NCBI GenBank assembly: GCA_013298325.1
Contig: JAAFHJ010000112.1
Coordinates: forward strand, 1-10,822
Length of the DNA stretch: 10,822 bases
Direction: 5' to 3'
Source of the DNA: Myxococcales bacterium
GTDB lineage: Bacteria > Myxococcota_A > Polyangia > Polyangiales > Polyangiaceae
Both the position numbers and the translations under genes were made by a program. The notes beneath the pieces were generated by a model. The model saw only the letters and a list, made by a program, of their open reading frames with translations. It had not been told where the DNA came from and searched no databases. Of the stretch, positions 1 to 7,621 are shown in pieces. Each line of letters opens with the position of its first letter. Within the stretch, counting starts at the first letter, position 1.

Positions 1-150
1 GTCCCCGCCACCGCGTCCGTCGACGTCGGTATTGCTGCTTCTGCCGCCCCGAGTACAAGCGCAGCCGCTCCCGCCAGCGCGACCGTCCGCCCCCCTTCGA
101 CCAAGCGCCCGACCGGCGGCCTTAATTCCCACGATATTCTGAAGAACTGA
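1..150 (+). CDS. C-terminal fragment of unidentified protein, probably the outer tail of a Ser/Thr kinase
   Basis: Frame 1 is open from the window edge to a TGA at 148-150 and gives 49 residues. The visible part is a low-complexity Ala/Ser/Pro/Thr stretch followed by a basic patch (STKRPTGG) and a short C-terminus ending HDILKN. This layout resembles the tail of the complete kinase at 7807-9405, which also runs from Pro/Ala/Ser/Thr-rich sequence through a basic stretch to a short end (NQLFPMKK). The gene lies only 2 nt upstream of a PEGA-domain protein and is almost certainly co-transcribed with it. In Myxococcota such proteins often neighbour membrane Ser/Thr kinases. The kinase identity is inferred from style and context, since no catalytic motif is inside the window. 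It could equally be another secreted or membrane protein with a flexible tail. Confidence 0.6.
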   Translation, partial: VPATASVDVGIAASAAPSTSAAAPASATVRPPSTKRPTGGLNSHDILKN

Positions 151-152
151 GC

Positions 153-1172
153 ATGATTGCCCATCGCACGTTTCGCCGTTCTGCGACTGTATTCGCGGCA
201 CTCTCGCTAGTGACGCTTGCCACCGTCAGCAGCGCAGACCCCAAGAAGCCCGCGAAGAAGGCGCCGTCGCTGCAAGAAGTGCTCGCGCAGAAGTCGAACG
301 AGCAGGCGAAGGCCGACTACGAAGCGTCCCTCGTCTTCGCGGCGAACAGCGATTTCGCCTCGGCGGAGACGCGTATGCAGGGGGCCTACGACAAGACGAA
401 GGACCCGCGCATTCTGTATAATCTCGCAGTTATTCAGAAAAAAGCGACCCACTACACGACGGCGATCCGCACCCTCGACCGCTATATCGACCTCGCAAAG
501 ACCGACCCGGAGGCGCGTATCGCCGATCGCGACCGCGCCGACGCCGAGGCTTTCAAGAAGGATCTGCTCGTCGTTACTTCCCCCTTCGACGTGGAAGTGG
601 TCGAAAAAGCGGGCGGGAAGGAAGTCCCCGTGCTCGGCGCCAAGGTGGTGGTCGACGGCGAAGAAATCGGCGTCACGCCGCTCCCGCCGACGGCCAAAGT
701 CAATCAGCGCAATGGCCAGCTTCTTCGCGTAACAAAAGACAGTTTTGACCCCTTCGAGGTCAAAATCAATGTGAGCAACCCCCAGGGGCATCGCGAGCGC
801 ATCACGCTGATGCGGCACGAGCGCAATGGCACGCTCGAGGTCGTCCTGCCGGAGCCTTATACCGTTGAAGTCGATGGGAAAGTCGTCGGAACCGGCCCCG
901 TCTGGTCTTCGCCGCTCCTTGCGGGGGCCCACACGCTGCGCGTGACCGCCGAGGGGAAGAAACCCTACGACGCCCGCGTCGACATCGCCGAAGGGCAGAC
1001 GAAGCGCATCGAGCTCTCCAAGCTCGAGAAGAACAAGTCGTACACGTGGGTCTACATCGTGAGCGGCGCGGCGGTGGTGGCGATCGTGGGGGGCGTCGTC
1101 GCCTACACGACGATCAACAAAGACCCTGCAATTTCGCCCCCGAACGGAACGCTCGGCTCCTTCAACCCCTGA
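153..1172 (+). CDS. Exported TPR-like/PEGA-domain protein with C-terminal membrane helix
   Basis: The 339-residue product starts with a Sec-type signal peptide: basic n-region (HRTFRR), hydrophobic core to about residue 24, and likely cleavage after VSSA at residue 28. A charged linker follows, then a helical region (about 45-120) with TPR-like sequence (DPRILYNLAVIQ and a Tyr-rich second helix). Next come two beta-rich PEGA-like modules: about 158-207 (VVVDGEEIGVTPLP) and 225-288 (YTVEVDGKVVGTGP, then LLAGAHTLRV). A hydrophobic helix at about 299-320 precedes a short tail ending GTLGSFNP. PEGA domains are surface or periplasmic beta-sandwich modules common in myxobacterial envelope proteins. 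The 2-nt spacing from the upstream gene implies an operon. The ATG at 153 is preferred because it gives an intact signal peptide, although no strong Shine-Dalgarno sequence precedes it. The function is unknown; an envelope scaffold or sensor partner of a kinase is inferred. Confidence 0.85.
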   Translation: MIAHRTFRRSATVFAALSLVTLATVSSADPKKPAKKAPSLQEVLAQKSNEQAKADYEASLVFAANSDFASAETRMQGAYDKTKDPRILYNLAVIQKKATHYTTAIRTLDRYIDLAKTDPEARIADRDRADAEAFKKDLLVVTSPFDVEVVEKAGGKEVPVLGAKVVVDGEEIGVTPLPPTAKVNQRNGQLLRVTKDSFDPFEVKINVSNPQGHRERITLMRHERNGTLEVVLPEPYTVEVDGKVVGTGPVWSSPLLAGAHTLRVTAEGKKPYDARVDIAEGQTKRIELSKLEKNKSYTWVYIVSGAAVVAIVGGVVAYTTINKDPAISPPNGTLGSFNP

Positions 1173-1244
1173 GCAGGCCTGAGCCTCTCCGCCCGGATCG
1201 GAGAACGTCCGCGTTGCGATGCGCAGCTGTATGGAGTAGTCGAC

Positions 1245-1248
1245 GGAG
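1245..1248 (+). promoter_or_regulatory. Shine-Dalgarno site of the epimerase gene
   Basis: GGAG lies 6 nt upstream of the ATG at 1255. This spacing is close to ideal and fixes the start, which places the Rossmann GxxGxxG motif right at the N-terminus as expected for the family. Confidence 0.6.
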
Positions 1249-1254
1249 CCCTAT

Positions 1255-2202
1255 ATGGCGACCTATCTCGTCACCGGCGGCGCGGGCTTCATCGGCTCTT
1301 CTCTTGCGGAGGAACTCGTCCGTCAGGGGGACAAAGTTCGGGTCATTGACGATTTCTCCACGGGACGCCGCGAGAACCTGCTCCCGCTCGAAGGGAAAAT
1401 CGAGCTTTTTGAGGGGAGCATCACCGACCCGGAACTCGTCGCGAAGGCGATGAAGGGGGTCGAGGTGGTCTTCCATCAGGCAGCGATCCCGTCGGTGGCG
1501 CGCAGCGTGGAAGACCCGACCGCCTCGATGTTCGCCAACGTCCAGGGGACGACGGTGATCCTCGACGGCGCCCGTCGCTCGGGGGTCCGCCGCGTTATTT
1601 TTGCAGCGAGTTCCTCCGCCTACGGCAACACGAAAGAGCTGCCGAAGCGGGAGACGATGGTGCCGCAGCCGCTCTCGCCCTACGCGGTCGCCAAGCTGAC
1701 CGGGGAGCACCTGATGCGTGTATTTTCCGAGCTTTACGGCTTGGAAACCCTCTCGCTCCGCTACTTCAACGTCTTCGGCCCCAAGCAAGACCCGAACAGC
1801 CAGTACGCGGCGGTCATCCCGAACTTCATCACCGCCGCGCTCGAGAAGACCCGACCGCGGGTCTTCGGCGACGGCGAGCAGACGCGCGATTTCTGCTTCA
1901 TCGAAAACACGGTCGCCGCAAACCTCCTCGGGGCGACCACTTCGAAGAAGCTTGAGGGGCAGATCGTCAATGTCGCCTGCGGCGAGCGTATTTCGCTGAA
2001 CCAACTTCTCGGCTTCATTTCCGAGGAGTCTGGCCACAAAATCGAAGCGATCTACGAGCCTACGCGCGCCGGTGACGTCCGCGACTCCCTCGCCGACATT
2101 TCCGCGATCCAGGAACTCCTCGGCTACGAGCCGAAGGTGAAGGTCCGCGACGGCCTCGCCCGAACCTTCCGCACGTTCGCCGACCGCCACGCGGCTCGGT
2201 AA
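1255..2202 (+). CDS. NAD-dependent sugar-nucleotide epimerase (extended SDR, UDP-glucose/UDP-GlcNAc 4-epimerase type)
   Basis: The 315-residue protein is a full-length extended short-chain dehydrogenase/reductase. It has an N-terminal NAD-binding GxxGxxG motif (G8, G11, G14), an acidic residue pair after beta-2 (IDDFSTG, 31-37), and the catalytic Ser region (119-121) with Y143-x3-K147. The substrate-side signature RYFNVFGP..DPNSQYAAVIP (169-189) is typical of GalE-like enzymes that interconvert UDP-Glc/UDP-Gal or UDP-GlcNAc/UDP-GalNAc for polysaccharide or LPS synthesis. The exact sugar cannot be decided from sequence alone, so no symbol is given. An 82-nt gap separates it from the PEGA gene, so it may share that operon or have its own promoter. 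No other glycan genes are adjacent. Its stop is 4 nt from the stop of the convergent lipoprotein gene. Confidence 0.92.
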   Translation: MATYLVTGGAGFIGSSLAEELVRQGDKVRVIDDFSTGRRENLLPLEGKIELFEGSITDPELVAKAMKGVEVVFHQAAIPSVARSVEDPTASMFANVQGTTVILDGARRSGVRRVIFAASSSAYGNTKELPKRETMVPQPLSPYAVAKLTGEHLMRVFSELYGLETLSLRYFNVFGPKQDPNSQYAAVIPNFITAALEKTRPRVFGDGEQTRDFCFIENTVAANLLGATTSKKLEGQIVNVACGERISLNQLLGFISEESGHKIEAIYEPTRAGDVRDSLADISAIQELLGYEPKVKVRDGLARTFRTFADRHAAR

Positions 2203-2206
2203 CGAC

Positions 2207-2608
2207 TTATTTGCCGTCGCACCGCTTCGGCGGCGCTTCCGGGACTGCGCTAACGAGCGGATGTTCCTTCTTTTCCATTCGCGCGATGTCCTCTTTGGGG
2301 CTCGCCCAGTGGGTGTCGAGAAGGAGGTCCGTCTTGCCGCACGGGAGGGGCGCGTGGAGCGTCACCAACAGCAGTTGCTGCATGGCGTCCGACTCCTTGA
2401 TCTCGGGAACGACGACCGGGATCGTCTTGGTCGCCCCCGAGATCGGGACTTCGGTCTTGCCGCTCTCGACCTCAATCGTCGCCGTGACGCCAGAAACATC
2501 GGCAAACGGATTGGTGATGGTGAGGTCGTAGGTCACCGGCTTTCGGCCGCAACCGAAGAGGGCAACCCCCGAGAATAGAACGAGAAACGCGCGCGCGGCT
2601 TCTTTCAT
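2207..2608 (-). CDS. Small hypothetical lipoprotein
   Basis: The 133-residue product has an N-terminal hydrophobic segment with a lipobox-like LFGC, so Cys20 is the probable lipidated residue. The following Gly is not an Asp retention signal, so outer-membrane sorting is possible. The mature part begins with beta-type sequence (YDLTITNPFADVSGVTATIEV). It contains two further cysteines (C90, C130) that could form a disulfide, and it ends in a Pro/Lys-rich tail. I do not recognise a family. The gene starts 31 nt after the kinase stop on the same strand and is probably the last gene of the rlmE-kinase operon. A functional link to the kinase is only positional. No good Shine-Dalgarno sequence is visible, but the signal peptide directly after the ATG supports this start. 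Confidence 0.75.
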   Translation of the reverse strand: MKEAARAFLVLFSGVALFGCGRKPVTYDLTITNPFADVSGVTATIEVESGKTEVPISGATKTIPVVVPEIKESDAMQQLLLVTLHAPLPCGKTDLLLDTHWASPKEDIARMEKKEHPLVSAVPEAPPKRCDGK

Positions 2609-2639
2609 TCCGTGAGCGTATCTGGCAACGGGGCGACCG

Positions 2640-5600
2640 TCAGCCTCCGCAGGGGAGATCGTCGGTTGGGAGTTCGTAGCGCTTGGCGGCGAGGAGCAGC
2701 GCGCGGTTCTCCGCCAGCGCGCAAAACGGCGTCAGGTAGGGCGTCTCGGCGAGGGCCCGGAGGCGCCTCGCGAGCGGGACGAGCCCACGGGCGACGGCAG
2801 CGCGGGCCCCATCGCCGTCGTTTTGGGCGACGCAGACGTCATGAAGCGCAAGAAATACGCTCGCTTCGTTCAAGAGCGACGGCCGCCCTTGGTCGATGAG
2901 CGTTGCCCCTTCGTCGGCGAGCGTCCGCGCGCGTGCGGCGTCGCCCCCGCGCAACACGGCGGTCGCCCAGTGCCCGAGCGCCACCGGGAGCACGTCGTGC
3001 ATTTTCGTCGCCCGGTAGGAGAGCGCCGCCTGTCCGAGGAGCGTCGTTGCGGCGCCGAGGCGGCCGTCCGCGCCGAAGCGAAGGAGTTCAACCCCTCGAT
3101 AAAACAGCACTCCGAGCGTTGCTCGATCGTTGGGGACCCAGCCGCCGCTCGCCGCGTCGTCGGCCATGCGTCGCGGTTCGGCGAGGAGTTCGCTTGCGTG
3201 GGCCTCTTCGCCGCCGAAGGTCGCCGTCCAGCCGAGCAGGTTCATCTGGCCGTGGCGAACCACGCCCGGCGCGCCGACCTCTTGCGCCCGTCGAATCCCC
3301 TCTTCAATGGCGGCGAGCGCCTCCTCGCGGGCACCGAGGGTGGTGAGGGCAAAGCCGACGTTCGCCGTCAGCGTCGCCTCGCGGGTCACGAGCCCCGCCG
3401 TCCGAGCCGTCTCCGCTGCCGACCGCCGCGCCGCGAGCGCCTTGAGGGGGGCCCCGGAGGTTTGATGAACAACGGCAAGGGTTTGCCAGGCATCGATCGC
3501 CGCCTCGGGCATGGCGTGCGCGCGGTCGAGGGCGAGGAGTTCGTCGGCGACGGCGGCGGCGCGGTCGAGGGCACCGGCGAAGGCGAGCCGAGACGCCAAG
3601 ACGGCAGCGCATCGGGCATCTTCGTGGATGAGCGCCATCGTCGTCGGGTCGGCGGCGGCACCCCCCACCGCCTTGCGTGCTGCGGCACGCACCTCTTCCA
3701 GGCGCGCGGTCATGTCTGCGGCGCCGGAGGCGTCTTCGTAGCGGGCGCGTGCACCGTTCGCGAGGATCTCGCTCGCGCCATCGAAGACCGCTTCGGCCAT
3801 CGCACGGACCGCCGTCTCCCGCTCGCCGGAGCGCGGATCGAGCCGATTCCACACGTCATCGAGGAGCTGCGCGCGCGCGAAACTCGTCGGTCGATCCTCG
3901 GCAAAGGCGAGGGCCCGTTCGGCGAGTTCGGCCGCCTGGTGGAGCGCGTTGGCGGCGAGGGCCCGTCGTGCCGCCCGCTCAAGGAAGACCGCCGCGCGTT
4001 CATGGTCGGCGCCGAGCTCCAAATGGCGGGCGACGACGGCGTCGTCATCGCCAACTTCCGCAAGAAAAGCACCTGCTTTGGCGTGGCACTCGCGGAGGGC
4101 ATCCTCGGACAGCGCCGCGTAGGCGACCTCGCGCGCGAGCGGGTGCTTGAAGGCCCACTCGCGGGTCCCCGGGAACCGGGAACTGGCCTGTTCTACAACG
4201 ATTTCGGCCTCCGAGAGGGCCCGCAGCGCGGCGGCCGGGTCGCCGACGCCGAGCGCTTCGAGGCCCCGATCCCAGCCGCTCGGGCCGAATACGGCGAGCT
4301 TGAGGGCGGCGTCGCGGGCGGCGTCATCCTGGCTATCGAGGTTGACCTGAATCGCCGCTTCGATCGTCGGTGCGGCGGCGCCCGACTGCCCCTTCGCTGC
4401 AAGTCGCGCAAGTTCCTCGGCAAACAGCGGAGAACCGGCTGCCTGCGCGGCGATCGCTTCCACGCGCGCTTCCCCTTCGTCCCCTTCGGCGCGCGTCCCG
4501 AGCATCGCCTTCGCGATCGCGCGCACGTTGCGAGCGGACAGCGGCCGGAGCTCAATGCGCTGGTGTTCGCAGAAGGCGAAGCGGTGGGCGTCGTCTCGGA
4601 AAAAGTGAGGACGTGCCGTAACTACTAGCAAAATGGCGGTTTTCTGGCCGCGACCGAGGAGGTGGTCCAAGAACGCGAGGCTCTCGGCGTCGCACCACTG
4701 GCCGTCTTCGAGGGCGAGCACGAGCGGCGATTGGGCGGCGGTTGCCGTTGCGAGGGCGGTCGCGGCGAGCCAGAGTGCGTCTCGGGCGACCCCTTCATCG
4801 GCAAGCTCATTCGCGAGCCACCGGGCGACGACCGGTGTGTAATGCACAAAGTTTGTTGCGCCGATGGAAGCGGCGTAACTACTCACAAGTTCTTCAGTAA
4901 TTGCCGTCGAAGCCCCCTTGGGGACCCGGCAGAGCGCGCGAACTAGCTCGGCGAGGGCGCCGAGAGCGAGCCCCTTGCCGAACGGTTCGCAACGGGCGGG
5001 GACGAGGCGAGCCCGCCGCGGGTGCGCGGCGATAACCTCGAGAAATTCTCTGCGAATTCGGGTCTTTCCGATGCCGGGCGCCCCGGTGACGGTGACGATG
5101 ACCGGCGACTTTCCGCTGGCGCTCCGCTCGAAGGCGCTCGTGAGCTGGAGCATCTCGGCTTCGCGTCCGACGAACGGAGCTCCGGCGACGAAGGAGCGGC
5201 CGCCGACGAGCGCCTCTCCGACGACGGCGGCACCGTCGGCACGGACCTGAAAACTGTAACGACCACGGCCAAGTTCGCTCGTCGTGGTGTCGGCCAGCAC
5301 CGTCCCGTCGGCGGTCCCTTTTGCCGACGACGCGGCGTCGCGGGCGAGGGCGGCCGCCCGGTCGACGACTTCGCCGGTTGGGCGCATCCGATCGATGCGC
5401 GAGCGCCCGGTGGCGACGCCGACGGCGGCCCCGAGGCGTGCGAGGCGAAGGGCAAGTTCGAGGGCGGTCGCCGCTTCGTCCCCGAGCGCCTTGCGGACGC
5501 CAAGATGGGCGACGAGTGCGTCGCCGCCAAGTTCGGTCGCCTCAGCGCCACGTGCTCGAATTTGCGAAAGAATACGCTGACGCGCTTCGCCGCGCGGAAC

Positions 5601-6728
5601 GTTCACGGCGAGGATCGACGTGACCAACCGGAAGCCGGCGGCGCCCGCAGTGCCGCGCCCTTCGCCGCCGAGGAGGATCGTTCCCATGCTCTGCGGCGTC
5701 CCGTCGACGGCGGTCAGTCGAAGGACCGGTCGCGAGGTCGCGCGCACATGATCCTCAAGATTTCGCAGCTCGGCGGCGACCTCGGCGGCGCTGTCGGGGC
5801 GGTCCTCCGGGGAGGAGGCGAGGAGGCGCGCCACGAGCTCGTCGAGGGCGAGCGGCACCTCCGGGACGACCTCTGACAGGCGCGGCGCCGGCGTCGTCAC
5901 CAGGCGGGCAAGAATGGCCATCGGCGTCGGACCGATGTGGGGCGGACGGCCGGCGACGAGCTCGAAGAGGGTCGCCCCCAACCCATAGAGATCGGCACGC
6001 CCGTCGACGACATCGTCGCCACGCGCCTGTTCGGGGGCCATGTATGCGGGGGTCCCAAGGATCGCGAAGCTCCGCGTGACCCGGGTGTCGTCGGTCGCTG
6101 CAACACCGAAATCAACAAGCTTTACGCGAGGTCGCTGCACACGCGGGACGACGATTTCGGTCACCCGGGGCGTCATCGGCGCGGCGTCCGGGTCGGGGCC
6201 GGCAGGGGCGCTCTCGGCGACGAGGAACACGTTCGACGGCTTCACGTCCCGGTGAACAATTCCGGCCGCATGGGCGGCGGAGAGGGCGTCGGCGACCTCG
6301 GCAAGGATGTAAAGTACATCTTCCAACGGGAGCGGTCCGCTCTTCGTCGCGGCGTTTCGGGCCACGCGCCGCGCGAGATCTTCGCCGGCGAGCCACTCCA
6401 TGGCGATGTAGGGCGCACCCGCCGTTCCGGAGCCGTCCCCGCCGCCGCGCCCGTCAAACTCACCCGTCGCTGCGCCGAGCTGCCCGAAGGCAGAAACACG
6501 AACAATTGCAGGGTGTTTTAGCGATGCGAGCAGGCGCCCCTCGCGGACGAAGCGCGCTTCCTCTTCGGGGTCGACGCGTCCGCTCCCCGTCGACATCACC
6601 TTGAGTGCCGTCGTCTCGTTGCGCACGCGATCGTAGGCCCGGTAGACGACGCCTACCGCCCCACGACCGACTTCTGCTTCAATTTCAAAGCGTTCGTCGA
6701 GGACGGTCCCCGGTCGGAATTCGCTCAT
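2640..6728 (-). CDS. Giant Ser/Thr protein kinase with cyclase-like, STAND/AAA ATPase and TPR-like domains
   Basis: The product has 1362 residues. (1) Hanks-type kinase, about 14-325: Gly loop GRGAVG (21-26), Lys43, H159-R160-D161 with Asn166, D206-F207-G208 and A231-P232-E233 are all present, so it should be active. It has a Gly-rich insert near 84-105 and about 27 extra residues between Asn166 and the DFG. (2) Residues about 365-490 resemble a class III nucleotide cyclase domain lacking key residues. (3) A STAND/AAA-type NTPase starts at FVGRE (519-523), with Walker A GAPGIGKT (549-556) and Walker B LALED (671-675). (4) Ala-rich helical, TPR-like repeats run from about 890 to the end. No membrane helix or signal peptide is seen, so it is probably cytosolic. 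The kinase-ATPase-TPR order recalls mycobacterial PknK. Its ATG overlaps the rlmE stop as ATGA, implying translational coupling, and a lipoprotein gene follows. The stimulus and targets are unknown. Confidence 0.93.
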   Translation of the reverse strand: MSEFRPGTVLDERFEIEAEVGRGAVGVVYRAYDRVRNETTALKVMSTGSGRVDPEEEARFVREGRLLASLKHPAIVRVSAFGQLGAATGEFDGRGGGDGSGTAGAPYIAMEWLAGEDLARRVARNAATKSGPLPLEDVLYILAEVADALSAAHAAGIVHRDVKPSNVFLVAESAPAGPDPDAAPMTPRVTEIVVPRVQRPRVKLVDFGVAATDDTRVTRSFAILGTPAYMAPEQARGDDVVDGRADLYGLGATLFELVAGRPPHIGPTPMAILARLVTTPAPRLSEVVPEVPLALDELVARLLASSPEDRPDSAAEVAAELRNLEDHVRATSRPVLRLTAVDGTPQSMGTILLGGEGRGTAGAAGFRLVTSILAVNVPRGEARQRILSQIRARGAEATELGGDALVAHLGVRKALGDEAATALELALRLARLGAAVGVATGRSRIDRMRPTGEVVDRAAALARDAASSAKGTADGTVLADTTTSELGRGRYSFQVRADGAAVVGEALVGGRSFVAGAPFVGREAEMLQLTSAFERSASGKSPVIVTVTGAPGIGKTRIRREFLEVIAAHPRRARLVPARCEPFGKGLALGALAELVRALCRVPKGASTAITEELVSSYAASIGATNFVHYTPVVARWLANELADEGVARDALWLAATALATATAAQSPLVLALEDGQWCDAESLAFLDHLLGRGQKTAILLVVTARPHFFRDDAHRFAFCEHQRIELRPLSARNVRAIAKAMLGTRAEGDEGEARVEAIAAQAAGSPLFAEELARLAAKGQSGAAAPTIEAAIQVNLDSQDDAARDAALKLAVFGPSGWDRGLEALGVGDPAAALRALSEAEIVVEQASSRFPGTREWAFKHPLAREVAYAALSEDALRECHAKAGAFLAEVGDDDAVVARHLELGADHERAAVFLERAARRALAANALHQAAELAERALAFAEDRPTSFARAQLLDDVWNRLDPRSGERETAVRAMAEAVFDGASEILANGARARYEDASGAADMTARLEEVRAAARKAVGGAAADPTTMALIHEDARCAAVLASRLAFAGALDRAAAVADELLALDRAHAMPEAAIDAWQTLAVVHQTSGAPLKALAARRSAAETARTAGLVTREATLTANVGFALTTLGAREEALAAIEEGIRRAQEVGAPGVVRHGQMNLLGWTATFGGEEAHASELLAEPRRMADDAASGGWVPNDRATLGVLFYRGVELLRFGADGRLGAATTLLGQAALSYRATKMHDVLPVALGHWATAVLRGGDAARARTLADEGATLIDQGRPSLLNEASVFLALHDVCVAQNDGDGARAAVARGLVPLARRLRALAETPYLTPFCALAENRALLLAAKRYELPTDDLPCGG
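6725..6728 (-). other. ATGA stop/start overlap of rlmE and the kinase gene
   Basis: Read on the minus strand, the kinase start ATG (6728-6726) and the rlmE stop TGA (6727-6725) share two bases. The upstream stretch is G-rich (GGGGCGGG) and lacks a clear AGGAGG. Reinitiation by ribosomes finishing rlmE is therefore the likely main route to kinase translation. Confidence 0.8.
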
Positions 6729-7621
6729 CGCCCGCCCCGCGTCCGGCCCCCGTGCCCCTTGGCGGGGACGGCGGTTGCGATGCTCTTCGTCGCGTGTTTC
6801 GTCGCCGTTCGGCTTTTCGGCGCAGGCGCCCCTGCTCGTCCGCCCGGAACTGCTCGTCCGCCGGGAACCGGCGCGGCAGTCCGTGGCGTGCCGCCAGCAA
6901 TTTTCCTCGGTGGCGCGTCGCGATCGTGGATCGGAGCGACCGGGGCGTCCACCGCGGGCAGCTCCTCTACTGGCGCGACCTCGGGCAGGGGGGCGAGCGG
7001 CTTTGCTTCGGTAATTGTTGCCTTTCCGTCCACTTTTCGCTGCAGACCGATCAGGAAGACCTCGTAGGAAACCGAGCGTGTGCCTTCCGGTCGAATCGTC
7101 CGCTCTTCTTTGAAGGCCGTTTTGGTCGCCTGTTTCGCCGCCGAAAAATCCTCCCCCATGAAGATCTTTCCGACGAAATGTCCGCCGGGGGCGAGCAGCG
7201 CCTCGGCGACGGCAAGTGCCCGCATATACAACTCAAAACTCCGCGCTTGATCGGCGTTTCGATTGCCCGTTGTCGCGGGAGCCATGTCGGAAACAATCAC
7301 GTCATAGGGGGCGTAGAGCGCGAGCTGCTCGTTGGTGATCGACAGCGCGTCCCCTTGGGAAAATGTCGCGTGGATCGGAAGCACCGTGTCGAGCGGCTTC
7401 AAATCCATCGCCAAAAGTCGCCCCGTTTTGCCGATCCGCTGGGCCGCGTACAGGCTCCAGCTCCCCGGTGCCGCGCCGAGGTCGAGCACGCGCTGGCCGT
7501 TGCGGAAGAGCTTCACGCGACGGTCGATCTCTTCGAGCTTGAAGACACTCCGTGCCGGGTACCCCTCGCGCTTCGCACGAACGGTGAACGAATCTGGGCC
7601 TTTGTAAGGATTCTTCGTCAT
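6725..7621 (-). CDS. rlmE: 23S rRNA 2'-O-ribose uridine methyltransferase (RlmE/RrmJ/FtsJ) with basic C-terminal extension
   Basis: RlmE uses SAM to methylate the 2'-OH of U2552 (E. coli numbering) in the A-loop of 23S rRNA, late in 50S assembly. Counting from the ATG at 7621 (298 residues), the SAM-binding motif DLGAAPGSW is at 47-55. The catalytic K-D-K-E tetrad is complete: Lys28, Asp112, Lys152 and Glu187. The last three are spaced exactly as in E. coli RrmJ. The catalytic domain ends near residue 197. About 100 further residues form a Pro/Ala/Arg/Lys-rich tail that E. coli RlmE (209 residues) lacks. An in-frame TTG at 7636 would add five residues. The ATG is preferred because MTKNPYKGPD resembles a normal family start, although neither has a clear Shine-Dalgarno site. 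It is the first gene of the operon with the giant kinase. Confidence 0.95.
   Translation of the reverse strand: MTKNPYKGPDSFTVRAKREGYPARSVFKLEEIDRRVKLFRNGQRVLDLGAAPGSWSLYAAQRIGKTGRLLAMDLKPLDTVLPIHATFSQGDALSITNEQLALYAPYDVIVSDMAPATTGNRNADQARSFELYMRALAVAEALLAPGGHFVGKIFMGEDFSAAKQATKTAFKEERTIRPEGTRSVSYEVFLIGLQRKVDGKATITEAKPLAPLPEVAPVEELPAVDAPVAPIHDRDAPPRKIAGGTPRTAAPVPGGRAVPGGRAGAPAPKSRTATKHATKSIATAVPAKGHGGRTRGGR
6832..6867. repeat. 18-bp tandem duplication inside the rlmE tail
   Basis: Two adjacent 18-bp units (6832-6849 and 6850-6867) differ at one base. On the coding (minus) strand they produce the doubled VPGGRA-type motif (PGGRAVPGGRAG) in the disordered tail. The repeat keeps frame and looks like a recent slippage duplication. 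Confidence 0.8.

Noticed and set aside
1186..1204. TCTCCG/CGGAGA inverted repeat after the PEGA gene as a terminator
   Set aside because: It has only 6 bp of stem and no T-run after it, so it is too weak to call.
1162..2190. A 342-codon open frame on the minus strand opposite the epimerase
   Set aside because: It is a composition shadow of the epimerase, with Arg/Asp/Val-rich sequence and no family features. The plus-strand frame has a complete SDR motif set and a good Shine-Dalgarno sequence.
2823..4628. A 601-codon open frame on the plus strand opposite the giant kinase gene
   Set aside because: It lies wholly antisense to a kinase gene with clear domains. Its sequence is low-complexity and Arg/Gly-rich, with no recognisable motif. 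High GC makes stops rare in the mirror frame.
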